A DNA stretch of 64,000 bases, taken from Sinohyriopsis cumingii (lineage: Eukaryota > Mollusca > Bivalvia > Unionida > Unionidae). Below, one piece after another: positions 53,656 through 64,000 of this stretch. How positions within the stretch are numbered: the first letter of the stretch is position 1; the number at the start of each line of letters is the position of its first letter. The notes beneath the pieces were generated by a model. It saw only the letters and a program-made list of their open reading frames with translations, searched no databases and was not told where the DNA came from. The stretch lies in the NCBI GenBank assembly GCA_028554795.2, contig CM068831.1:59631769-59695768 (forward strand). Reading direction: 5' to 3'. The position numbers and the translations under genes were made by a program.

Positions 53656-56600
53656 AAGCATATGAATGCTTAATCCTGAAAACATTTTTAATTTAGTGAC
53701 TCATTTTACGTCTGCATTTTAGGGAACGCTCGTGTTAACCAACTAGCAGCCCTTATCTCACTCCGCAGTCTTCATTGGGAGCACAATATCATTGCCGCAA
53801 ATCTTGAAGTTCTGAATAACAATTGGTCAGACCAGATTCTATTCAGCAAAACCATGATTCACCATATCATCTAGAAATGTTATCTTCCCAAAAATCCTAA
53901 TGACTTAAGATTGCATGAAACTTCTCCCAATATACTTCACGGTACGACAGCAATATAAATCCGGACATTAAGATTGAAAAACTTCTGCCTCAGTGGTCAC
54001 ATCATCGTCCACGATTCGCTTAAGTATTACAGTGGATCTCTCAATTTAATGCATGTCTTTAAAAACCTTACTCTACTTTACGATAAAGCTGGATAGCTGG
54101 AAGAATTGACAGCAATACAAAGGTCTCACAGATTCATATTCTAAAAAGGTACTAAACGTCCGATTACGATTCAACTTCCTTTCTCCCGAGAAATTACTCA
54201 GACGGACACAAACGTCACCTATTATGATTTTAATTGCTGGTACATTACATCATCTTAATATCTTATAAATGAAATATTGAAGGTAATAAATTAGATGGAC
54301 AGAGTTTAATCATATCCCGAATAACCAATATAATATAATAGATTTGAAGAACATTGTTCTCTTGCTTTCCTCGACTATCATCGTGCATAAATATATCGAA
54401 AGCTATCAAACCATCCTCTAGAAACATCACTCAGGATTCAGTTTCTGTTTTTCATCATTGCAATTAGTTATATATGGATGAGTTGTTCTTCCCAGATGAT
54501 TGTCCCTTTGACAAGAGATTATGAGTATCTAGCAAACTAACTCTGTTACGGTGGGACGAACAAAAGGTGGGTTTTTGAACACCGAGAATCCGCGATATCC
54601 ATAGGAATTTGATTTTTGTCGAACATAATGAGCCTAGTTACTAATTTTATAGAATATACTCCCAGCAATATATAATACTATAAAGAATTTGAACATAATT
54701 TTTGCAACGTTAATACTTGTAAATTACAATGTGTCAGTAGGACAAGAACGCTCTAACACATAAAAATCAATTTCTGAATCATGGTAAATAACTCTCTAAT
54801 TGAAAGAAATACAAACGTTCGTTCATGTATCAGGAAGCTGAATAAGACATATTACACTTACGCAGATGATAAATGCCTGAGCAGCCGGTTACCGCCCATT
54901 TTCTTAACACCGGCCCAGGTTTGATGGCGACCTAGCTGCCACTAACAGGCAGCGAGAAAGGAATCTAGGGATACCGCTCTATCTGCTTATGAAGACAATC
55001 TGAAACGGCAACGTTCACAACCTCACCGTCTGTAACACTATTAACTCCCTCTACCAGTAAGTCAGGATGCCAATAAAATGAAAAGAAACTAAAATAGGTC
55101 CAGCAATTTCAATGACTCTTCTTCTGCTAAATTTAGATTACATGCCAATCGATGGTTTTGCTATTTGGAATTTTGTAACATAAAAAATAATATAGATGTT
55201 AAGCTTGTTTTCAAAGTTCGCAGATTTCCAACATTGCAAAATCTCCAGTCATATGAATCAAACTCATATTTTTGCATTCAACCAATGATATATTTATCCA
55301 TAGAAATACAGTCAGGAACACAGTCCAATAAAAGTAAAACATTAATTGCTTCATTCTTTATGAGCGGTGTATGAGACCCTAATGATGGTTAGCCGTTATT
55401 CTTGCTGCTGTTGTTTGCAGCTGAAAATCAATCGTGGTATATTTATTGAAAACTATGATGTCTATAGTTTAAATACTACCGTCTCTTTTGCCAACCTGAT
55501 TCGTACCTTCCCTCTATATATAGAATATACAGTTATCTTACGCAATCACATTCATGTCATCTCTAGTGCCTTCTGAATTCACGTCTTCTCTTGATACATA
55601 AGAGACACGGATCTTGCTTAATTTATTTCGTATCAGCGGAATCCATGACTGACTAAGTGTGTTGTATTAAGTGTGTTATATATATAACTATATCACTGGC
55701 TATATTATACAGTGCTATCTTGCTCTCTCTTAGTTTGTTACGTACAACTTCAGTATCCAGTTAAGTTATTTTTATTTCCTAAAGTCAATACTATTCTAAG
55801 ATTTTTCATATTGTATTTCTTTTAGAGCAATTACATGTGATACGAACAACAACCTTGGTCAAAGGTCATCTGTAGAAATATAGGAATAATACCCATTCCG
55901 ATTATTGTCATCAGGAATGACAGCGCTTCAACGTGTAATTTTCGAAGGGTCGTTCATTTCCAAAATAGAATGAAAAATAACAGAGGTGCAGACGATACAG
56001 ACGAAGGATCTCACAGTATTTTTTAGGAAAACTATCGTCTGTTTCCATCTTAGCCGTTAGTATAAAATGTAAAGGGTTTTAATGCTTAGAGTGTGTGTTC
56101 GCAATTTATCTTGGTCTGCACGTCTTGCCTTAGTGTAAAGTCTCTTGTGTATCAATTCTTTTTCGATTCCGACACATAAATATATAAGGAGTTACATAAA
56201 AAATGAGAGTAAACAGTCTTGCTAGAGAAACACCAATGCTGCTTCTACGGCATAGTCAAGAAAGTATATGACCCGCATTGATCTGGTCGCGGTTTAAGCA
56301 TGCTAACCACTGAACCTCGAACTTTATCCGCTATTTGGTGTCGTACAGCAATAGCGGTTAAATGTATCACTCCGATCCTTCATGGACTATTCATCACTAA
56401 GGCAACTTACAAGAAAGCACATCATTTTCCTTCGAATGATTACACGGATTATTATTACCAAGAAATTCTCATAATATTTTCTCCAGCTCAATCATCTAGC
56501 AATAATGTCACATGACACTTGTACAAATGATTGCTGCTTGCTAAATGATCGGTTAGTTTCATTCCCCACACCGTGATGGCTAAGAGCATTGGTCTCAGAA

Positions 56601-57889
56601 CGGGAATAGTAGGCACAGATCGAGTACGTCAAAAGATTAAATAAGTGAGCCAAACAAAGTTATGAAAATTATACAAGCAAAATTATAGAGAATATGGAAC
56701 AACTATCATGTCTGAAAGCACAACCATACCAAGTACGCAACTGCAGCAAGATCTACACGAAAGAGATTCGTTGACTGCGATTTTGTTGGTAATGCGATGT
56801 TAGTAAAAATCAGAAAAAATTAAATTTGCGGACTTTCATTTCTGTCTCAGGCATCTCTCAGCGTAAAGATGTAAAATGTTAGATCCACAACACAGAGAGG
56901 AACAGAGTTGATCTCGTTAGTACCAGTAAAGGTCAGGTGTACTAAATGTGCACACAGTGTGTGGTAGGTATAATTAGCAAAGTGGAGAGTACTACAAACT
57001 GTAGAGTAGAACAAATCACCTGCGTGACTCTCCGCATCTCTGGTGGATATTTTCTTTTTATAAAATAACCTATTCCTTTTTATTTATTTATTTGTTTTTA
57101 TTTTGCCGGGTAGTTTTTTCTTGAAATGTTTTACCGCTTTTCGTATTACCAGTAATTGTTTAAATGTTCTATTGTTCCTTGTTTGTTTTCTCTTAAGGCG
57201 TTGCAGTGATATTTGTAACAAATTAATGAAGTTAAGAATGCAGTCTTTATATATAAATAGATCTCTGTTTGTTGCTTTCATCCAGATTAACTGATTTTAA
57301 AGTATTCCACTAGTTTTGCCTTTTTTACTTATTCTAATGTGTATGGTTTCCTAATGAATTTTCGGTTGGTATTTGTACCATATTATTAAAGTAAAGAATG
57401 TACACCTCAAAGGGGAACAATAATGTCTGTATTGTTGAGGACGTCTTTTCTTCTTGAATTAACTATTGTACTAGATCTGTTTGCTGATAGATAGCTGGTG
57501 GCATACATTTTAAAATAACAAAAAGTCTGACAATAAAACAAGAAAACCTGTGGACAAGATTTATATAACACTAAATTACAAAAGACGATATCGCTTTGAC
57601 TGTCTTTCCAAAAAAGCCGTTACGAGAGCGTAGTTGTTGATAAGAATGTTAGTCTATATTTTTATTTTGAAGGCTTTATCTTCCTTTTATTTTAAATTTT
57701 AATTTTACATTATTAGAACTTACCTTTTGATATGCACCATATAGCCAGCAGTGGGTTTACATGCCGTTAAATCCTATGTATACATATATCGCACGTAGTA
57801 CGAAAGTTAATTTCTCTTGCCAGCATTCCCATGATAACCTGCGGTTATATATCATCGATCGATTGCAACATGTGGAACGGGGAACACCA
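53656..57889. other. Non-coding host DNA
   Basis: About 4.2 kb of AT-rich sequence with only short frames (60-71 codons) that show no motifs or splice-linked continuity I can defend. Confidence 0.5.
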
Positions 57890-58125
57890 GACACCATGTG
57901 AGCGCTACAAACTGTTCACCTTTCCTGATCAATGCCATCTCACCTCTGTCTGCGTGGGTTCGAGTCTCAACCTGGGCCAATGTGAGTGTGTGAGAAAGTT
58001 TCCCATAAGTTTCCCATAGGTCGGTGGTTCTTACTGGATATTTCCTGGTTCTTCCTCCACCGGGCTGCCATGTACAGCATATCAGGTGTTGAAAATTGTC
58101 ATTAAACCCCTCAAAATAACAAGAG
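57890..58125 (+). mobile_element. tRNA-derived SINE (family B), decayed copy
   Basis: From GATCAATGCCATCTCACCTC through GTTCGAGTCTC, CTTCCTCCACC and ATTAAACCCCTC it follows the SINE at 28216. The first 40 bp (A-box side) are degenerate and the tail lacks the AAC repeat. Confidence 0.75.
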
Positions 58126-60018
58126 GCAGTTCTGGTTGCGAGCGTGCAGAAAGCATAAACCCTTCACTGCAAATGCTTGTATTGGAAGTGCTTTCGAAGT
58201 GCACATGTGTGGTTCGATCAGTGAAACGGAACATATTTAGTATCCAGACCGATATTCGGATCTTCGGGGCAATTTTAGGAGTACAGCAGAAATATAATAA
58301 TATTGTTATTATAAATACGGTCTAAATACGGCTCAGATAGTGCATCCGATGTTTGTATTTCAGGCTTCATTGCAAAGACTGCATGGTTAACAATGCTTCT
58401 TAGTGAATAAATCTCACTAAAAATAACCACAGAGATGTCTAAGTAATGGGTCTGCTTTTGGATAATTAAGACAAAAAATACAAGTTGATCCACTACGATT
58501 TTAAGCGTGATAAAAACATTATTGATTAAGATGACTGCTCACATCCTTATGTAATGCTAAATTTTGAAAAAATATGAAAATGTAACCACTATAATGTATT
58601 CCTAAGAGTAGTTTTACTGCTTGTGAACCTCGACACTGTGTGGTACTGGTAATTGTGTTATACAACATTTGTCTTTTTCTGTATGACATACTGAGTTTGT
58701 ACGTTTTACATCTTTTGGTTTTAATTCTACATATCATTATGAGAATCTACTGTAAAATGCTTGTTCTTTCATGAAACTCAAAGTTTCATATTCATTTTTC
58801 ATTTTATTTGCGCAATTTGTTTACCACATGACATAAAAATAAGAACAAAACTTGCACAATCTATTTTAAGGTAGTTGTCAAGCGTTTCTCCATTTGGATA
58901 GATTAGATTTGTAAATAAAAATATGTTTCAAGCAATTTCTCACTGGTTATCTTGGCTGTTTAAACTAGACATTCTACAGCTTATGTATTTTTAAAAACAT
59001 TTAATTAACTTTGTTTTCGGTGCATGATTTTGTTTTGGGTGCATGATTTATGAATGTAATTTGGGTTTAGAGTACACAGATTTGCCTAACTTCAGATGTG
59101 CACTGTCAATAAACAACTAGCTCCGTTTGGACATTTTCACTTCCACTACCTCAAATGTAAATTGTAAAAGAAACGAGCGAGTAACTTTTTTAGTTTTTAG
59201 GTATTTTGTAATCCATTCATTGCACGTTAAAAACCTAGTATTATCGGGTCTGGCAAAATTCGTTTTCCCTATGTTAATACCTGCTAAACATAGTGCATTT
59301 GATACTGATTCAAGCTGATTTTACGACTACATTAGATCAGCCTTTTTCGTTAGCTGTGTCCTTACATAATAGACGATTTTAACAAGTACAGTATGTAGAT
59401 GTATGCAAACATTCTCTCCATTGTGCATGTTGCAAATGTAGACAACATCACCTTACACTTGTCACTCTCTTAGAAGTACGTAATATTTGTAGAGCGACTC
59501 CCTTTAAAATATGATATATGATTATGAAAAAGCATATAGATAACGTACTTTAATCATGTAATTTCAAAATGTTATTGTTTTGCTCTGTCGGAAAAGATGC
59601 CAAAAAATGGGCATTTATATATTAAATCTGGTCTAATGTAGTAAAAGGTAGATAATCATTTAGTAAGGCAGTGGCGTGGTATGGAATAGATGTATGCAAT
59701 TAGAGATTTAGCTAAATCTAAGGACGGGAACCCACTCATGTTAAAATACATTCTTATTAATTTGTTAAACTCTTTCCAAAATATAACATACACTCATAGA
59801 TATGCCCTAACGTTTAATATTTATTTTCCTTTTTTGAAACTTGACACTGCTTTAGAGTACACATGGATCACAGTGTATAGAAAAAGAACAGTAAGATGAG
59901 ACAGATTTGACTTAGTAAAATATAACACATATTCTTCCTGATAAAAAATGTAGCACCTTTGTGAATCTAATTCTCTATTGTTACAGTGTCAAGTAGAGAA
60001 GGTGTAGAACTATGGTGT
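58126..60018. other. Non-coding host DNA
   Basis: AT-rich. It may include the 3' untranslated region of the minus-strand gene at 60019, but no clear polyadenylation signal was identified. Confidence 0.45.
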
Positions 60019-60953
60019 TTAATGAACTGCAAAGAACATTGAAAATTTTCCCTCAATTTGTGTAAAGGCCACAAGCAGGTCTCGCTGATCCATGTTACCT
60101 TGATTTTTACTCTTCTGGTATGTTATGGCCGATCTAGGAATTCCCACTATCTGTCCATTGATCACTGTGTTTTGAGGAGTAGGAATCATCCATATTACCT
60201 TATCCACAATCTTAGATGTGTCGTAGGCAACCAAGAAATTTAAAGTTGACAAATCGCTGACGCCAATAGAGGCAATAAATTCTCGAAAATCGGGAGTACT
60301 ATCCAAAACTCCAATACCGAATAAAAGGATATCTGAGGATGTATCGTTTCGCCGAGCCACCATTAACTTAGAGGTGATTGTAACCGCTACAGCATTCAAA
60401 GCCTCGGTGATGTTTATAGTTTTAGTCATTTTTCCGTTTGCCGGATTAAAACCGTATATTACCCCACTAGATTCCGCTGCCCACAAATAACCCTTACTTG
60501 CACCGGGCTTTAGGTCGTTCCTGGAATTCCCCGTATGTCCATGGATGCTCAATTTTTCCGACCTGTCGTCATTTGCTTCATATTTTGCAATGGACGAAAT
60601 GGCCATAAACTTCTTAAATACTAAATCTGCACTATTTCCTGTATCTTTGATGCCCCAAAAGGTTCCTGTACTTTGACCTTCCTTTCTACCTGAAGTAGAT
60701 TCCACAGGCGGAAGAAGACTTACAAAGACTGTCCCCGTTTGATAATCGTAGAGAAGACTGTAGTCCATCACTTCGTCTTTCAATGTACTTTTTTGGCGGT
60801 CCCCCTCCTCTGATTTGGGACTAAATGTCAACCTTTGGTCCGTCTCGCTCAGGTTCACGAGGTTAAAATACCAGGCTACGGTCAAACGATCCGCCATTCT
60901 ATGGTACATGTCTATGGCATAGAGGCGTCTCATTTCTAAAATGGAAGACTGTA
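60019..60953 (-). CDS. Terminal exon of a host gene, β-propeller-like protein
   Basis: A 310-codon open frame whose 5' end is preceded on the minus strand by a pyrimidine-rich tract ending TTTTTTTTTACAG, a good splice acceptor, with the exon beginning TCTTCCATTTTAG. The codons upstream (MKFFYFFIFF) are therefore intronic. The protein contains LYAIDMYHRMADRL, DYQTGTVFVSLLPP, TGTFWGIKD and SKGYLWAAESSGVIYGFNP. These repeated Trp/Tyr-Gly strands suggest β-propeller blades, possibly secreted. I do not recognise the family. Upstream exons should lie at higher coordinates but cannot be identified with confidence; the stop is followed directly by AT-rich sequence. Absence of stops over 930 bp in this AT-rich region supports real coding. 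Confidence 0.7.
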
Positions 60954-62024
60954 AAAAAAATATAAAAAAATAAAAGAATTTCAAATCAATGTAATAAAAC
61001 TCTCACTGAAATACAACGTTTGATAAACTGTCCTTTCTAAGCTTAAAACATTTCTAACAATCTTACATAAAAATTCGCTCACGACGTTATCACATTAGGC
61101 TATGAATATGGCTGCATCAAATAATCAACATAGAAATATACGCGCTATCGATCACCTGCCTCTGTTTTAATGCTTGTAACCATTCCGAAGCAAACATACA
61201 GGTCTGCGTCTTGTATATTCATGTCTGGACTGAATTATTTTTTTATATTTTGAATCTCTGAAAAAGCAAAAATTACAAGCGGAATCACAACAGGTCGTTT
61301 CCTACTAGCTTATCTTGATCAGTGTAGTTTTTCAGTTTGAAGAAATTAGCGGCGACCTAAATTATCCGCACTGACCACCCGTCTGTTTACGTTCCGCAGT
61401 GTAACTTTATTGAAAATCTTTGCGATTTCATCAACTTTAGTACGAATGTTAATGTTTGGAATTTTTGTTTTCTGCCTTCGGTATCTGTAGCGGTGCTACT
61501 GGTGGTGGTGTTGTGAGGTTGTACCTTCTTACAAGGTGTCCGCTTTATTTGGCTATCGTTATCTAGAGGGCGATCGCCTTTGGTATTGTTGACCGGATCG
61601 AGTAATTATTAAAATAAGGAGTGAAACTTTTAGATGGAATAAATAGAGAGCTGATCAGATATATAGAACAGAATGACACGAGCCCCGTACATGGAAAAAC
61701 AAAAGTTTAATCAATTACATAAACAACAGTGATAATACATTACATTACACTTCTTTTTGAAATAAATCTTTCACCGAATTTCAAACACATATATTTATCT
61801 AAATAGCCGATCTGTTTAAATGATAGAATTGGTTCATCATATAATTGAGTGAACGATCGAGTCATTGCCATGTACAACTTCATAACCTGTTTATTCCGGT
61901 CCACTCCATTTTCACTATGGTGGTTCCTCTAGGTCCTTTCGCTTTTTCCCTTTTCCATCCTCTCTACTGTCTCGCCTCGTTTCGGCCCTCAGACTTTGTG
62001 TGGGTAGGTGGACACGTAAGTACG
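60954..62024. other. Intron or upstream region of the minus-strand gene
   Basis: AT-rich with no clear second exon; nothing else recognisable. Confidence 0.4.
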
Positions 62025-62157
62025 TATATACGTAGATACTTGGATAAGAAGGTACGTGGATACGTCAGTGGATACTTCACTGGATACGTCCGTGGATACT
62101 TCAGTGGATACGTCCGTGGATAAGTCAGTGGATACGTCAGTAGATACGTCCGTGGAG
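62025..62157. repeat. 12-bp minisatellite
   Basis: Tandem copies of a 12-bp unit such as GGATACGTCAGT and GGATACGTCCGT, about ten copies. Frames here translate to Tyr/Val/Arg or Thr/Tyr/Pro repeats and are not genes. Confidence 0.9.
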
Positions 62158-63239
62158 CTATTTTCCCTTTCAAAATAAACAGAGAAGCAACCTAAATCTT
62201 CTGTTAGTTGTCCTACTGGGAAAAGATCATTATACCCCTATCGTTATGTCAGATATCGTTCTATCGGAATTCAAACAGATACCAAAGGCTATCTGGTCAA
62301 GCTAAACATGACAGACCATAAACAAACCTAGTTTCATAAGATTAATGTACTTCCTAATGGCTGTTCCCTCCTGACTCACATTAACATCACAAGAGACATA
62401 ACAGTTCCGTTCTCGTCTCAATTACACAAATGAATGAATGAAATTCATTATATGCCTTAACTACGGTATTTTCTGCGAATACACACATTCAAGTCTTTAG
62501 TATACATGAAATCATCTAGGATCTGTGAATTCAAACGGATTTTCGTACCTAATATCAACTAAAGTAATGCGTGAAATTCTTAGATTCCTATAATAATCAA
62601 GACGAAAAACTCAAACAATTCGTCAAACTTATATAACGAAGATCATTGTACGAATTCAGATAGATGAACTCAACACAGTTATACTCATATCGAGAATATT
62701 GGTCGACGGATTGAAACAAATAAATTCATGCAAATATAAGCAAATAAATTCAAGCAAATCATTATATTGATATCAACGAACTACATGAAATTCATGCAAA
62801 TACCTTGTGCTTTCAAGCTTTGGTCGCTTCTACCGACTTTCCAGACATCCGATCCCTTTGACCAATGTTTTACAAGAGAATTTCTTCCAAATTCAATCTC
62901 TGAGTCCCTTAAATTATTTTCTCTCTTGCAGGAAAAATGCAGACTAACTAGACCTTTTCAATGAGTGCAATTTAACCCCAAGAAATTTCGTGTGGGAACC
63001 ACGTCCATTATTTAGCGTAACCAATCAGGATTAAATATATTTGCTGACTTTTATAACTAGGCGCCAAAATTGAGGTTAGCCTGACTTATAGAATTCCAAA
63101 CAACTGATCTGGAAAAACACAGCTTATGACAGTTCCGATATGAAATCGAAGTTAACCTTCCCTTTCTAGTCGTCTAACGGTTAAGTAAACGAAGGCTTAA
63201 TTAAGAATCACTTCCTCTCCCGACAAAGACATTATAAAT
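62158..63239. other. Non-coding host DNA
   Basis: AT-rich; nothing recognisable. Confidence 0.5.
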
Positions 63240-63480
63240 CAGTAGTCTATAGTGACGTCTAGTACTAAGGCATCATACCGCACACATATAGCATCATGTC
63301 ACACAAAGTCACATTCTCCTGGCATTCGGCCGATCAGTCCTAACACTAACCTCTTAATGACGAGCGCATAGCGGACAGCTGCTAATACCATTAGTCTTTG
63401 GCTGTGACTCGGCCGGGGATCAAACTCACGACCACCCGCATCCGAGGTGGAAGCTCTAACCACTTAGGCCACCGAAGTGG
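63240..63480 (-). mobile_element. tRNA-derived SINE (family A), second copy
   Basis: The reverse strand shows an A-box-like TGGCCTAAGTGGTTAGAG (63453-63470 region) and a B-box-like AGTTTGATCCC (63415-63427), followed by CCGGCCGAGTCA and TTAAGAGGTTAGTGTTAGGA, shared with the SINE at 1391. Its body is more complete at the end furthest from the head. Confidence 0.75.
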
Positions 63481-64000
63481 TTACATTTTAATTGTACCAG
63501 AAATTGTTTGATTTCCACCAAACGTAGTTTACAGCTGTATATTGATGAGTACACAAGACATCATTGATACTAGTTATGCACCGTCTGTCTGTCTCTCTCT
63601 TTCGCTCTCTTTCACTAATTGTCCATCCCTCTGAATAAGTTTCCCAGCATATTTTGCACATCATACCGTTGGTAAATCATGTTGGATTTCAACCAAAGTT
63701 ATAATGCAGTTTTATGTTAATGAGTCCGTCTGATGCTTCGATTTCCAGTTTTCCACAACATCATTTATAAGACATTTGGTCCCTGATTGTCCGTCGTTAT
63801 TATTGTGTATTCCACAGCATTAATATTATCAAGAATTCTTGGATTTATGCCAAATTTGTAATGCAGGTTATTGTCGACGAGACTTTGAATGAACTTGAAT
63901 TTCAACGTTCCGAAACAGGACATGTGCCCATTCATTCCTGTCTTCAGGACATTTATTTCGTAGCTTTACTTTATTTGAGCATGCTGGATTTCATATAATT
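63481..64000. other. Non-coding host DNA
   Basis: AT-rich with a short (TCTG/TCTC) run near 63583; nothing recognisable. Confidence 0.5.

Noticed and set aside
60951-60984. Met start with hydrophobic leader (MKFFYFFIFF) as a signal peptide of the gene at 60019
   Set aside because: The codons are the pyrimidine tract of a splice acceptor; the real exon begins after the AG at about 60953.

Overview
This window looks like a low-GC metazoan nuclear genome, most likely a marine invertebrate (a mollusc is my best guess). The reasons are dense dinucleotide and tetranucleotide microsatellites, several families of tRNA-derived SINEs, minisatellites, very few host coding exons, and large DNA elements of the Polinton/Maverick (adintovirus-like) class. 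The species assignment is inference; no host marker gene is visible.

Layout. (1) 1-480: the end of a Polinton that continues outside the window, carrying the C-terminal part of a packaging ATPase. (2) 481-5953: non-coding host DNA with microsatellites and one SINE. (3) 5954-20481: a 14.5-kb element that is almost entirely one inverted repeat. Two arms of about 6.5 and 6.85 kb flank a 1.1-kb spacer. Its ends read AG...CT and it is bounded by a 6-bp direct repeat, GACATA. It carries subterminal iterons, 84-bp repeats and eroded ORFs of unknown family, including a degenerate zinc knuckle behind a TATA box. (4) 20482-36000: host DNA with minisatellites, SINEs and a tandemly duplicated 1.25-kb unit with hairpin termini. 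(5) 36001-52806: a full-length 16.8-kb Polinton with about 255-bp terminal inverted repeats and a 6-7 bp target duplication. (6) 52807-64000: host DNA with a 26-bp minisatellite, the terminal exon of one plausible host gene (60019-60953, minus strand) and two SINEs.

The Polinton has a full gene set. Packaging: A32/FtsK-like ATPase. Integration: retroviral-type integrase. Replication: protein-primed-type PolB joined in one frame to an SF1 helicase, followed by an HNH domain in another frame. Particle: double jelly-roll major capsid protein, candidate penton/minor capsid protein, adenain-like protease, pVI-like and basic core-like proteins, a two-helix membrane protein and a fibre-like protein. 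Accessory: a parvovirus-type phospholipase A2 domain, an HNH_3 homing-type endonuclease and small zinc-binding proteins. Structural genes lie in one minus-strand block with short overlaps, as in a late operon-like cluster.

This copy looks dead or badly sequenced. The integrase has one in-frame stop and PolB/helicase has two. Four frame breaks lie at or next to A-runs, and the capsid gene has no upstream ATG. All statements rest on reading the sequence by eye; no search or alignment was run.
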